A program made the translations under genes and the position numbers. From Formicarius rufipectus (Eukaryota; Chordata; Aves; Passeriformes; Formicariidae), in NCBI GenBank assembly GCA_013399695.1, contig VXAU01001863.1, forward strand, positions 31,195-95,194: a stretch of DNA of 64,000 nucleotides, given 5' to 3'. Under the pieces are notes generated by a model. The model worked only from the letters and a program-made list of their open reading frames with translations. It was not told where the DNA came from and searched no databases. Of this stretch, positions 35,645-49,135 are shown in pieces; the stretch's first letter is position 1, and each line of letters begins with the position of its first letter.

Positions 35645-37960
35645 CTGTAAAATAAAAAATTCCCCACATATGCATAAAACACAGGAAGATAGAAAACTGC
35701 AGTGCATGCTTTAGAGGTGAAACATATTACTCGCTGCAAAGCGCACTTGAATGATACAGTGACTCAGTTCACTTCTGTTTCTTTTGTGGTACAGTTACAC
35801 TAATTTAACTCTGAGTGTAAATACAACCAAATCTGTATAAGTATGAACAGTTTTGTTTAATTTCTGTATAGTAACCCCTGAGATTTAACATGTGTTTGAG
35901 TTACTGTGGCTTCCAGGTACTAGTCGACCTATGGTTGCTCTCCACATGCACATTGTAAGGTTGCATAAATGCAAGGGAAGATGTGTTAGGACCCTAAGTA
36001 TTGAGATGTAATGAAAGGCACTCTCTTCTTACAATTGTTGACAATCATATAACTGAGGCCTAGTTTTGAAGGCTTCCTAACTAACCTGGAGAAACTCAGT
36101 CAGTCCTACATACTGAGTATGTAAAAGTAGACAAAATCTGTCCCTGGTTGATTTAACTAAAATTTAAATGACTCAGCTGTATCAAAATGTATCATGGCTA
36201 GGAAGTCCACCAGAAAGACTTTACTCTGTTGTTTAGTCTCTCCTCACTTAAGGATGCCATTTTTTTTGTAGGACATGCTTTCTGATGGCTGATATTTGGA
36301 ATCATTACTAAGGAGATATAAGTGGGTGGAAATAATGATATTGTCTCAGTTATAATTCTTGGTGCTATTCTATCTCAGGGTTTTTAATGTTGTACCAAAA
36401 CCATCCATTTTTAGAAACATGTTTGGATCCTCACATATCTTTTTCACTAGTCTCACCCACACAACTAAGAAATGGTTCATGGAGGTCCTGAGACACAGGA
36501 GCAAAGGGATGTATGGAGTAGTGGTAGAAGTTACTCTCCTGGATGTTTGTGAGGAAATTAACATCCTCTGTAAAAATCTATAGTGTGTCTGGAATATAGG
36601 CAGGATAATGCTTATGTCCACAGCGAATATGAATGATAAATTAATTGTGCTCTGAAACACTAATACAAGAAATACTTCAGGGCAGAATCTGCCAAATTAA
36701 GCTGCTTGCAAACCCAAGAGTATCCCATTACTGCTAATAATACAAAGTTGCTTCAGTTCCTGTTGCTTTCTAAATTGCTGTGAAGAAGTTGATATGTGAT
36801 AAGGTAATGCAAATGACTGCCAAGTAGTAAAAAAACCACTTGAAAATTTGAAGGAAAATGCATTCTTCTTGGGCAAAATGCTGCTCTGAACTGAAATGCT
36901 TCTAGGTTAATCTTCTGCTTCCACTAACTCTCGGTGAAAGCATGTTTTGCAGGCATTACTTCAAAGTATGATAATTACCACATTTATATGAAATTAATCA
37001 TGAGGCAGCTTTTAGCCATGTTATCTGGCTAAGGAGCCTATTGAAGCCTTCAAGAAGTGCCTATTAGTTGCCAGATATGAAAATTTTGAAAGGTATTTAT
37101 TACAGTGATATGAATCATTTATCAAAATAATCTTCTATTGCTGGAGGTTATAAAAAATAAATAAATTGACAGCATCATTTACAATAACAGACTGTATCTA
37201 AATAAAGCCCTCAGGTTCTTTATTTCCTTTTTTCATGTTATCAGTTATTAGGACAACCTACTTTCATATATTTTAAAGCCATTATTTATGTTCAAAGAAT
37301 CAATGTGTTTTTTTCATCATCTGAAATATATAACATAGAGTAAATTCTGAAGGAAAAGCTAGACAATTTCTTCCAATTAGAAAATTTTATAATTTGGGGG
37401 ATTTTGTGTATTTTTGTTTTGTTTTTAAAATAAAAAAAAAAAAAAAAAAAAAAAAAAGAAAAAGGCTCCAATAACACATACCCATATGAAAGAGTGAATA
37501 TTTTTACTTTTAGGACATTCTTTTTGAGCCAAAGTGCCTAACATTTGACTTCTAAAGCCATATGTATCCAATTAGGCTGTAGTGATTCACAAAAAATCAT
37601 CCAGAGGACATTTTGTGGGATCTTGAATCATGGAGATTTCTTTGAAGGTATATAGCATTTATATCTATGCACATCATACTTATGAAAGAAATTACCTAAT
37701 TGCAAAGAAATGAATGCTTGGTTGATCTTACAGAGGGAGGGAAAGTTGATCAGGATTTCTGAAGTCCCTAAATGTAGTTGCTGTCTATAAGGTACAAATA
37801 ACACACAACTCAAAGGAAAACAATACCAAAAGTGAATTGACCAATGAGTTATATTTATGCAATTTAGGACAATGAGCATTTTGTCTTACTCATTTTTACT
37901 TTGCACAGGTCTTACTTTAACTTTTAAACTATAGGATTGTGGTTGGGGAACATAGCTTAT

Positions 37961-37980
37961 AGGTTTTAATAGGTTTTAAT
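37961..37980 (+). repeat. Perfect 10-bp tandem duplication
   Basis: AGGTTTTAAT occurs twice in a row in the 20.8 kb intron. Confidence 0.9.
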
Positions 37981-40014
37981 ATTCGTTATGTCTTTTTCTT
38001 AAAAACAACAAGCTCTCTGTCAGCTTGGTGGGTCTGGTTAGTTAAGAGGACCAATTTCCAATACAAATTAACTTTTCTTCAAATATCAGTATTGGTCAAT
38101 ATATGGGCATTATCCTAAACATATCAACCTAGAAAAACCACTCAGCCTAGTAAGTATAATCTTCAGAGTTTCGGGTTATTTTCTCTTTAAAATTTTAAAT
38201 CTAAAGCCTGGTACAGGAAAAGCAAGTGCGTGGCATGAGAAGGATTGGAAGCCATTTCATTAGGACCAGTACAACCTGTGAACATCAGGCTGTGTGCTCT
38301 AGTGGCCTTGACCAATAGTACAGTCAAAACACTGTGACTATTGTTTGTGTTGGTGACAGAACTACTTGATCTCCAACAACAGGGCATGTATTTTATTTTC
38401 AAGGAAAGCCTTGTTTCTAGAACAGTGTAAAGCAGTAAGAAACACCAAACCCTTACTACACTTATGATAGGAGACAAGACTTCAAAGTCTGATGCTTTTG
38501 ATAATTTGATGCCCAATCTGAAGCAATCATTTGTTTTCAGAAATTTTTGAGGACATGTTTGATGTTCAAGGCTTCTTAAAGGGCTTATGTAAACCACATA
38601 ACTACTGTGTAATCCAAAGTTTTGGGTACCTCTGACAACCCTAGCCATTGCCTTCCCTTGAAAGTATGTGCAACAGACTTTAAAAGGCTAAGCACCATGG
38701 CTGATGAAATAATTTGTCAGCTGTGGAGCACTGTGAAGCACCCTTAACTTTTTGCAGTTCTCCTCTGGGGGTATTTGAAGACAGTTGTATTTTGATCTAT
38801 ATTCTCAAAAAGCAATCATGATCATGCAAGTTCTCCTCAAGTGAATGAACAGGTTTTTCTTTTACTGACTCTTGTGAAAGACTAAAGTACAGCAATTATT
38901 AAAACATTATTTTATTAAAACCAACCAAATATTTAAACAAATATGATCTGACTTTGTTCTTATCTGTACAGGCTAAAAGGATCAGTTTTGAATTCAAACT
39001 AGGAATGAGCATTTGGCAGGCAGTACAGATGTATCTCAGCAGAACAGCAAAGCACTGTTTTATTTTTTTGTCTCTTTTTAGCACATAACTCAATCTTTTC
39101 CTCGGGCCTTGTTCAACATTCTTTTGAAGTAAACTAGCAGTACACAGTAACTGCAAATGACATCTAAACTACACATGGGGCAAGAAAAAAATCTCTCTAG
39201 GCTTATATAGTGCCTTTCATGCCAGTGAATCCCTAGGAAGTTGGTAATAAGCTTTTAGACAAGTATGCCCCAGTACTCTGGTACAGACCGTGGTTGTTTG
39301 AGTTTATACAAACTTCCAAAGTGGAATATTTCAAACAGTGCTCTGAAGTGAATACCAGATCTGGGGTTCACAAAACTTTTAGAAATGGATATATAATACA
39401 GTGTACATTGTACATTTTAGAATGGGAGATCTTCAACAGCTCCATACAACTGATATTTTTGATGCCTAAAAGGAAGTTATAGAAAATAAATGGATGTTGA
39501 ATAGCAATCTCTTGAAAGGCTTCTCTCTGCCTTTTTTTCCTAAAAATCTCTCAGTCAGGCATGTATAAGTATATTTAAAAAATCTTAAAGTATTATTCAG
39601 AAAAATTATTATTCCAAATACAGTATATTGATAGCTCAGATAGTGATGCACTGTTTTAACTAGCTGGCTAAAGCCCCTCTTACTACTGGTAGCATTATTA
39701 CACATGTTGAATCTAACCCAACCTTTCTATTTAATAGCCTCCCAAAGAACATGATGGTAATAACAAATTTACAAGCAGAAATTAATTTCAACATCTGTGG
39801 GAAAAACACAGTGTCCAAATTGAATGGTAGCTAATATTCTAATTAAACATAGTGTAACTCAATAAATTCCTCTATGGTTGATCTGGACTAAGTATTGAGA
39901 ACCTGGAGAATAACTAGATGCCTCTGAAAGACATGATTCACTGAATCAAAAACTGAAAAGAAATTTAAAATGTTAAGCAGTTACTAAAGGAAAAATTCTT
40001 ATCCTCAAACTCAC

Positions 40015-40032
40015 TTTTTACTTTCTCTTTAA
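40015..40032 (-). CDS. Possible 18-nt triadin micro-exon
   Basis: The donor GTGAGTTTGAG is excellent and the 18-nt candidate would read VKEKVK in the required phase, entering with G and leaving with A to form Asn with the exon at 35609. The KEK-type peptide is what the gene needs. The weak point is the acceptor: the AG at GATCATCAG has no good pyrimidine tract. It lies in the 20.8 kb intron, where no confident exon was found. It is not counted in the 15-exon chain. Confidence 0.27.
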
Positions 40033-42617
40033 CTGATGATCACCTACTAGCATGGCTGGTGGTCTACAAGTACTCACAGAAAATAAGTTGTGTCATGAAG
40101 ATGCTTCACACAACACGACCACAGGTTTCAAAGAAGAATAATCCTAATAAAACTCATAAAAATCTTGCATCATTGCTTGACTCTTACTGTTTAGTTTGCA
40201 TTAGGTATTAATCTCATAATTCAAAGTGGGAGAAGAAAAAGAGAAGAGGGTAGAAAACTGAACCAAAACTTCAAAAATCAGAGAGAATTGTGTTGAAAAC
40301 ATTTTCCAGTGCCTTGAAATCAAAATTGTGTTGACTTTCCAGAGGGGAGAAAAAAAAAAAAAGGCAAAAAAAAAAGACTCCTGGCTGTTATTATCAACCA
40401 AAGCACAATTGAGTGCTTGCTTTTGGAGCTTAGTTCTGGCAACAAAATAGCAGAGCTTTTATGACACCACACCTTACAAGTATGACAGCTAATGTTCCCT
40501 TTGCTGCCCTGAGCAAGAGTTCACAAGAGTGGAAATAAAAATGATAGCAGGTGGCATCTGATGTCTGAGAACTTCCATCATGTGAATGGAAAACATAATT
40601 AAAGTCGCCTAGAGACCAGTCTCACTGCAGTCTGCTCCCAAGCTAGCAGATGTACCAGAATTTAAAACCAATTTATTAAGTAGCAAGATTTGCAGTTAAT
40701 GTGATTTACAGTGCTAAAAAAGGAAGACACCCCAGATATCTGAGCATTTTGGAAAATAAACTGCTCTTGAGCATATAGTAATTAATCAAGCATTTTCAAA
40801 CTTCCTATTAAAATATATTGTGGTATATTTTAGTTTTTTCATTTATATGGAGCGCTTGAAACTAGTTTTCACAATACAGTATTGATTTCAACTAATATTG
40901 CAACAATTCTGAGAAGTGTTCCGTTCTGAACAGTCTTTAAGAATTTCTTATCCATTTGCTTTTTAATTTATATTATTTTTGGTAATTTTACACTAATTAC
41001 ATATCATTAATGAAGTAATTTTCACCTTACCACATCTGAAGCTTTTGGGAGTATTTTCTTTATTTTGATTTCAGTCACTTCTGAAACAGATGCCCACATA
41101 TAGAGGTATTTTCTCAGGATATCTACATGTTCTGTTGTTATGTCTCCATTATACAATAAAGATTTTAAAAAATCCATATTACATGGAATTAAAGCAATAT
41201 TATTTCTTATTTTCAGTGGAATTAAAATCTAGGAAAGCTCTATCAAAACTACTTCTATTAAGGTAAGATTAAATTTTTAACATACTTCCTCAAAAACCTA
41301 AATTTTGAAGTTGTCATAAAAGAGCTGTTTAGAAATAACAGCATTTCTCCCACATGCAAAGATCTGTGTTTGGACCAACAATTGATTTTGTCCCCTGTCT
41401 TGATCACTGAGCATGGTAGTGCCATATGTTCTATGACAACTACTGACAAAAAATTCCTCTTGTCCTTCCAGAATATCATTTCTTGGTGAGCATATGAAAA
41501 GCATCTCACTGTACCAATGAGGTTGAAGATGTGCACCAGGTAAAGCAAGATAGTACTGCTTCAGAGCTATTTCTGAACCATTTGGTGACAGCTGTAAACT
41601 CCCTGGCCAGAGTTTAAATAATTTCCTTTGAGAATAACTTGGAAATAACAGGGAAATTTACTGGCAGTAAGCAAACCTTGAATCCCAGACTGCCGGTTTT
41701 GCATTTAAAACTCTAGCCTGCAGATATTTCCCCACACAAAATGAGGGGAAACTGCAGATGATGTTATTATAGCTGGGTAAAATGGGAGGATGTGGAGCTT
41801 CTGGAAGCTAAAATCAAATTTCCTCAAGCCACATGATACTGGACTATAAGAAAGAATTCTTAAAATGTACTGATAACTGATGTGGCATATAAAATGATTT
41901 GAATCATGTAGGACTATGAAAAAGGAGTTAACTAGCTAACATTCCTCTTTTGTTGATTACAAAAGGAAATTGGTGATAATACTCAAATTTTGGCAGATCA
42001 TTTTCCACTGAAGCAGGAAAAATATTCAAGATCTTCCACTCACTCTCTGTGAAGGGTGTCTTCACCTCACCATCACCTCTATTTCCTCCCCATTCACAGT
42101 AACAGGCTTTTTGAAATGTCTTCTGATAAATGCGTTGCTTTTTCTCTGCACTATCTCCCTACCTCATCGTGTTTATCATCATTTGCAGAGCAGATCTATA
42201 CTCTGCAGAGCCAGTGAGTGCCTGCAAGCCCTAAAGAGTAGAACATCAGAGGCAGGTAGCAGTCTAAAGTCCACAGAGATTTTCAGAAAATGATGTGGCA
42301 AGGTACATGGATGAAATATTAAATGTTACCTCAAAGAGATTTCCCAAGATCATTAAAAGAGTTCACTCAATAAAGTAAGAAAAAAAGCAAGCAGAGTAGG
42401 GATGTGAGCAAACAAGTGATTCAGTTGCACTTACAGTAAGAAACAGCCTCCACTTTGAGAATGGCCGGTTTTAACTGTACCAGTGATGGTTTCACTGATT
42501 GGTGATTTCTATTTTCTACTTTGTACTTGCTGGCATGGATCGAGCCTCTCTCTCACCCTGGTCCCTGCAGAGCAGGTGGAAACATTTTCATGTCCATGTT
42601 AAATACATGGTAATGCA

Positions 42618-43199
42618 TGGACAGTATCCTGGCTTCTATCAGAAATCTTGTGGCCAGGACTAGGGTAGTAATCATCTCCCTGTACTCAGCATTGGTGAGG
42701 CTGCACCTCAGATCCTCAGTTCAGTTTTGGGCCTCTCACTGCAAGAAAGACAAGGTGCTGTCCAGAAAACAACAAAGTTGGGGAAGGGTTTGGAGCACAA
42801 GTTGTATGAGGGGCAACTGGGGGAACTGGGGTTGTTTAACCCATGGTAAAAGAGGTTCAGAGGGGACCATGTCACTCTACCTGAAGGGTTGCAGCAAAAC
42901 GCGTGTTCATCTCTTCTCCCAGATAACAAGCAGTAGGACAAGAGGAAATGGCATCAAGCTGTGCCAAAGGAGGTTTAGATTGAATATTATAAAGCATTAT
43001 TTCATGGAAAGGGTGGTCAAGCATTGGAAGAGGGTGCCCAGGGAAATAATGGACTCATCCTCTCTGAAAGTATTTAAGAAGTGCACATGGCACTTGGAGA
43101 CATGGTTTAGTGGTGGAGTTGGCAGTGTTGGGTTTGAGGTTGGACTTGGTGATCTTAAAGGTCACTTGCAATCTAAAAGATTCTATGCTTTTATGCTCC
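42618..43199 (+). mobile_element. CR1 LINE fragment with ORF2 C-terminal remnant
   Basis: It starts inside the end of ORF2: ILASIRNLVARTRVVIISLY and LRSSVQFWASH correspond to the conserved C-terminal CR1 reverse-transcriptase tail. It then runs through the 3' UTR to a terminal ATTCTATG/TTTTATG repeat. A 222-codon open frame over it is this relic plus UTR read-through, not a gene. An A/C-rich tract follows at 43229-43281. The insertion is antisense to TRDN. Confidence 0.9.
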
Positions 43200-43228
43200 A
43201 TTTCCGTCTGTATTCCTCAGACATGGTT

Positions 43229-43281
43229 AAAAAAAAAAAAAACAAAAACAAAAACAAAACCACAACAACAAAAAACCACAA
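43229..43281 (+). repeat. A/C-rich low-complexity tract after CR1
   Basis: A run of A followed by AAAAAC, CAACAACA and AAACCAC units. It starts 30 bp after the CR1 3' end at 43199 but is not the CR1 tail itself. Confidence 0.85.
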
Positions 43282-44150
43282 CTAGTCATCTGGATCATGA
43301 TACGAGATAACAGTCATCCATGCACAGGAACCTGTAAGTGCAGTTAATTACAGAAACTGCAGTAATTTAAGGAAAATGTAATGCTTTTTTATTTAGCAAA
43401 TATGGATAAAAACATTACTTCTTAAAATTTAGAAAACAGTTATTTTCCTGGAATAAAATGGCATTTGAATTAGTGGGAGTATTATAAGAGCTGAAAATTT
43501 TTTTCAGCATTTGTTATCTTTTCTTGAAACAGCATGGGGGATACATTGGTCTAATTTTTTCTTAATAAAGTTGAGCACCAATACCTTTTGAATAATTCTG
43601 AGGAGAAGTTTGGGGATTTTTGCAGACAGAATATTCTTTGCTAAGTGTATGCATGCTGTACATCCTTGTGATATCTCTTTCTGTACTTCTCAACACCTTT
43701 CAATTTCTTTCTTTCTGTTGGACAGATAGTATCTATAGACATCATCACTAGGATGAAGATATTCATATTTCTGAACATAGGTGCCACCAACATTCTCACT
43801 ATGAGAAAAGGAATATCTTAAATAATGAAATGTCTGTCCATTCATCTTTATAGGTGACATACCACTTTAATTACCCTCTTGTAAGTGAAGCAGAATGTAT
43901 GAGAAAGCAACCTCATGCAGAAAATATGGCAAATCAAGCAAAAAAATCAATGCTTTTATAACCACAGTTATGTATGGCTATCTTCCATTAAAGAACATTT
44001 GCCTGTTTTATTTTCCTAAACAGTCAATAATACTTCATCCAGCTTAGTCTCTCAGAGTTACACATAGCAAAGCCACAAAGTTGACTCTGTTTCTTGAAAA
44101 ACAGATTAAGAGAACAAGCATTGTCACTGGAAATATTACTTAAAGGTTAA

Positions 44151-44180
44151 ACAATTGTAATTAAGACAATTGTAATTAAG
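44151..44180 (+). repeat. Perfect 15-bp tandem duplication
   Basis: ACAATTGTAATTAAG occurs twice in a row without a mismatch, which suggests a recent slip or duplication. Confidence 0.95.
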
Positions 44181-47100
44181 TGCAAAGGATGCCCTATCAT
44201 AAATCAGGAATACCTTTGCTCTATGAATCTTTCTCAGGGAAAGGCATGCAAGAGACTGAAGTATACTTTTAAATCAGTGGCATGAATGCCTTTATCCAGT
44301 ATATGCTCATGAAAATTTCCCAGAAGCTTTTAAATCTTCATTTCAAGGTCAAGGGAAAATTTTCTTGCTCTTTTTACATGTAAAGCAAAAGAAAGGAAAG
44401 CAAATCAGCCTGATCCCAGACTCAGGATTCCTACTGACTGACTTTAGCTGTAAGTCAAGCCTTCAACTTGACTTGGAGTCCATGGAGTCATGGACTAACA
44501 TCATGGAGTAACATCAGAAAATAGGTAGCACTGCATAGCTATGTAATTTCAACCTGTCTGAGGTATCTGTGCATGGATGTTTGACACTGAATAATGATCC
44601 TAAATATCAAGTCTGCTTACTCAGATGCACATCTTATTTTGAGGGTGCAGAATTTTTATTTAATTAGAAAGATTAACTTTGCATTGTTTGAGGTACAGGG
44701 ATATTCTAATCCTATTATTTCTGGATGTGACTGGAAAAATAAACATTACAATTACCCCCAGAGCACCATAAACAGGGTTGAGGCAATAAATTACATTCTT
44801 TAATTAAAGTTATGCCACCCAGCTGCTTGCACAGCACAGGTTGTTCATTCTACATATCTGAAAGACTGTTTATTTGGTTACCTGTATGGACTTTAGATTG
44901 AATATGTATCACCATCAAGCCTGATTATTTCTAGTATCATACCTTCCCAAAAAGTTCTTTGTAAGACTGACAACACAGTATAAGAAAAGATTCCCTGTTA
45001 GGCACTAAGATGTCTTATATGGTTTGTTCAAGGAAGATTCTCTTTCCAAATCATCAAAAAGTGAGTTGGTGGTATAAGCCCAATCCTCCTCCCTTTTATC
45101 TGTATTTCTTAAAGGGTTAGCATTCCTAATTCTTTTCTAGTCAGATCTCACCAATATCATTCACCATTTGCCTTTCTCACATCGCTCTCTACTTTGTGTA
45201 GTCAAAGATGGAAAAGAACAAACCCAAAAAAAACCCCAGATCTGGACTGAGCAATACTCAGCATAGCCTTGAAAGCATCCAACTCCCAATAGTCAGGAAA
45301 TGGGCCACTGAAAAGTGCTTAGAGCTTATTCACCTGCTACTAACATTTCATGGACAGGGCACGCACTGCAGATAGTAAATATTCATCTTCTATGCTGGAG
45401 CTTTCTTTGCACATCACATGGAGGCGGGTGTGGGAAGATGACTGCTGGTAAAAAGATAACAGTATGGAAATTACAGGGGGAAATAGAGTTGCTACTTCCT
45501 TGATGAAATGTGGTCCTCATACTCGACCTCCCACATGCTGCAATACAATGTAAGGGGGATGAAATGGAGACATCACAGCCAAGCTCTGTCAAAACACTTT
45601 CAGAGGATGGAACTTGGTGATACTTTCTAGCTAATAAGTTGCACAGCAGATGAAAACCGAGGGAGATAAAGGAACATGCCCTGCTGTTGAATCAGCAACT
45701 GTGACAGTATCACTCACCGTGGACTGATGCATGTCCCCATCCCAAGGTTATCTCAGCTAATATACTCAGATATTCACTCCCAAGGTACAACCACTCCTCA
45801 CTGAGTAAGATGTATAACTAAAATCACTCAAGCTTCACCTAAACTTAAATAAATAGTATCAAAGTAAGTTAAGAATGGGAGAGGTTAGAGAAGGCTCCAT
45901 TGTAATGCTTGGGTTCAGTCGATGGACTGAACCTGTCCTCTCCCTGATGGGGCGTCTGTTGGGTAAGAACTGTACTCTACGCATGCTGAATGATTATCTC
46001 TTTAGTATTTTGCTTTGAATATGTTTTTAGAGTTAGATACTATTAATGACAATCCTTGAACCTTAATCTGTCACAATTTTGTTTTTAAGGGGTGTTATTC
46101 TGTAAACTATTAATACGAGTCCTTCATAGGTGCTAGAAGTTGCTGGTAGTGGGTAAAGGTGTGAAGACCCAGGAGGGGGGCTGTCTTTGGCGTGTGACCC
46201 AGAACAAGTCAGTCGAACCTCCTTCTGATCTGGTGAACTGATCAATGAGGAGTCCCCATAATGGGATGCTGACAGAGTGGTTGTGCACAAATGTCTTGAC
46301 TTTCCTGAGGCAGTGACAGACTATTCAGACATTAGAGGTTTAAGAAAAGCTCCTTTTTTTTTTCACATGACAGTGAACAAGGATGGGAAGGGAGATGCAG
46401 TTTCCTCCTAAGTTGACTCACATAGTGAATGAAAGATTAAATCAGTCTCCCACCCCAGAGTCATCACAAAAATTACAATGCAGACTCAACCTTAGATTGA
46501 GTGAGTTCTTAATAGGAGGCAAAAGAGAGACAAGGGGAAGGCAGGAATAATTAACTTCTGATTTCTCTCTTTCCATTTTATCTAATATCTAGCTCTTGAA
46601 CACTGAATCTTAAATGTATTCTGGAATAGCGTAAGTGTTTGGCTTTGTTTTGGTATAAATAATGTTAGCATTCCTGGCTGAAGAACTCTTTCAACAGGCA
46701 ATAAGGGACCATAGTGACCTTGCAGCCTCCACATTTTCACAAAAGTTGTTTAGGGGCTCAGTTATCACAGAAAATCAATGGGAGTTATGTGCTCGGCCTT
46801 CTGTGACATGTTTTTGTAAATCCCACCTGGTGCCATGCAACAATTTTAGGCACGCTTTGAAAGCATGTTGTTGATCCCCAATGATAATGGAACACAGAAT
46901 TCGAAGTCCACTGAGAGCTTTGATGTTTCAGTATAGGGCATATTAGATCTGCCTTTTGTCTTCTTTCAGGAGGAGACTCCCTTAACAGCCAGTCCATGGG
47001 AATTGCCTTTCTGCTATGTTTGCATCTCTACTCTACTAGATTTTTTGCCTCATTGTGACCCCATTTTTATTCTTCTGGTTTTTTATGTGTTTGGGGAGAC

Positions 47101-47319
47101 ACAATTTGATTTTTGCTAAATAACCCTATCTGTCTTGTTGATTTCTGGAAATATAAATAGAAAAGCAGAAAAGTAATGCAGTAAGGAATTTCTGTTTTTC
47201 CAAACAGCCTGCAAGATGTCTCCAACTGAATTCCTGCATTGATTCTTCCCTGAATTCTTTTTTAGCTTATCATGTGTATCGCTGAGGATACACCTCCATC
47301 ATGCTCAAGGCTGGAACAC

Positions 47320-47800
47320 ACCATCACGTTATCTAGTCTGACACTTTGTTGTCAGAGACTCCTAAATTTCAGCTAGGCACCTTTTCAGCCTGATCTGTAT
47401 CTTCCGTTAGGTAAACAATCATCTTCTGCAGACACCAGGGAAAGCAATATCCACTTTGTGCTGTGGTAGTTTATCACTCTTAGAGCAAAGGACCTGTACC
47501 TCATTTTCAGTCTGAGTTCTGTTAGTTTCAGCTCCCAGTCATTCATTCTTGTTTAACTCTCCCTTAATATGTTAAAGGGAACTGTTGTAGCCAGAATTTT
47601 TTTTTTGTTTTGTTTTGTTTTGTTTTTTTTTCTCCTGCAAAGGCACTTAGTATCCACAATAACAATGTCACCTCTTTCTGAAGAGATTAATAGAATACTT
47701 TATTCTTCTATATGAATAAAATCCTTAATTTGTAAATAACTTGAGTGACTTTTTTCTCTTCTTTATCCAATTTGAACATGCAAGTTCCAGTTGCTTCCAT
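47320..47800 (-). mobile_element. Old CR1-type LINE remnant interrupted by a TTTTG tract
   Basis: On the + strand the order of blocks (ATCTAGTCTGACAC, then TTCAGTCTGAGTTCTGTTAG, then CAGCTCCCAGTCATTCATTC) is that of ancient CR1/L3-like 3' regions in reverse. After a T/TTTTG tract at 47597-47632 the similarity seems to resume with CAATGTCACCTCTTTCTGA. It is much more diverged than the other CR1 pieces and so is probably older. Confidence 0.55.
47597..47632 (+). repeat. T/TTTTG tract
   Basis: Poly-T with four GTTTT units that splits the old CR1 remnant at 47320-47800. Confidence 0.85.
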
Positions 47801-48094
47801 GCCTTGTACACAGGTGATGTGTGACCATGGTCAGTGACTCCTGTTACAAGATTTATAATTTCATGGCTGTATGAAAAATTATCAAGCTAAATTTGCTACT
47901 CACCTTGTCAGTTTTAGCACTGCTTTCCAGATGTGAATATAAGTGGCAATGTAATGCATGAAGCAGTAGGCAATTGGGCCCTGAGGTTAGAAAGACTATA
48001 TTTGGGTGTCACAAGAGAGCATAACTCTGAGTAATGGGATAAAATTAAGCAAAGGAAAATTTAGGCAGACTGGAATGAATACTTCTTGACTGCA

Positions 48095-48285
48095 AGATCT
48101 ATTAGGTTGTAGAACAATCTTCTATGGGAATTGATGGCGACTTAGTTACTTCAGACATTTAGAACTAAACTGCTGAAAACACTTCAAGATATTCCATCAG
48201 AAATTATCCTGCACTGCCAGAAGGAAGGATTAGATGACCTGCTAGGTCATTTTCATCTCCACTTTCCATGATTTTGCTGTACAAA
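48095..48285 (+). mobile_element. Old CR1-type LINE 3' fragment
   Basis: The blocks TTGTAGAACAATCTTCTA, then ATTATCCTGCACTGCCAGAA, then GATTAGATGACCTGCTAGGT, and the end TTTCCATGATTTT correspond in order to the last 200 bases of ancient CR1 elements. The terminal octamer repeat is decayed. The orientation is opposite to that of the remnant at 47320-47800, so the two are separate insertions. Confidence 0.6.
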
Positions 48286-49135
48286 GCCCCGAAAACAAGA
48301 AATTGTTATCAAAGTCAAGAGATGTCACTAAACCCCGTTTGTGTCAGAGAAAAAAAAGAGTGAATTACATCACTTGATGGTAGTTGTGCAGGAATCTTAA
48401 TCCAGAATTTCTGTGGGTTGGTAAAAACAACCAGTTCTGAGAACTGCATGCATAGTTTGTGTCTGAATGCAGAAGCATCTACTAATGAAAAATTGTCGGG
48501 GGAAACATCAAGTGAGTTATGAATAGGATCCAGGAGACGAGGAATAGGAAAGGTAAAATCAGAATGGGCTTGACATGCATCCTAGTGTCATGAGCAAGTT
48601 ATTAGTCAGGAATGGATCAGCCTGTAGTAGAGGAGATGAAATCTGAAACTGCAGTCATCCATATGGGAAAATGAGATGGTTTTTATAAGCTTTGATGTAT
48701 GAAAATTGATTCATATAATGATGTTACCAATTGAAATAATAATTAAGATGAAGCCAAAAGTAGGGTCTTTGCTAAGGGCTGCACAAACACACAACAAGCC
48801 AACCCTTGACCTTTGCTGAAAGTGTAGAAGTGGATAATGAGTCTAGCAGAGAAAGCTGTTGAAAGAATATCGGTAAGTAACACCGTTGAGAAGGATCGCA
48901 CAGTTCTAAGGTTTATAAATTGTTCTTCCTTTTGTGTGTGTGCTTTAGCATTGTTTGTTCCTAAATTTGCTCTCAACTCATAACACACTGCACTCTTGTA
49001 ATTGTTGTTCTTATATATTCATTAGTCTCTGTGAGGAATCACTAGGTAACTCACTGCTTATTATTTCTGTTGCTTTTATTTCATCTCCTAACCTCTCTAA
49101 AGCAATCTGCAAATAAACATAAAACATAGGTTCCT

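Noticed and set aside
38187..38648. 153-codon open frame on the minus strand.
   Set aside because: No recognisable family, no repeat or coding bias; most likely chance in intron sequence.
42617..43285. 222-codon open frame on the + strand, the longest in the window.
   Set aside because: It is a CR1 ORF2 tail and 3' UTR read through, not a host gene.
43697..43732. 36-nt phase-compatible candidate reading DTICPTERKKLK.
   Set aside because: The donor GTGTTG and the acceptor are both weak and the peptide has a Cys; probably chance.
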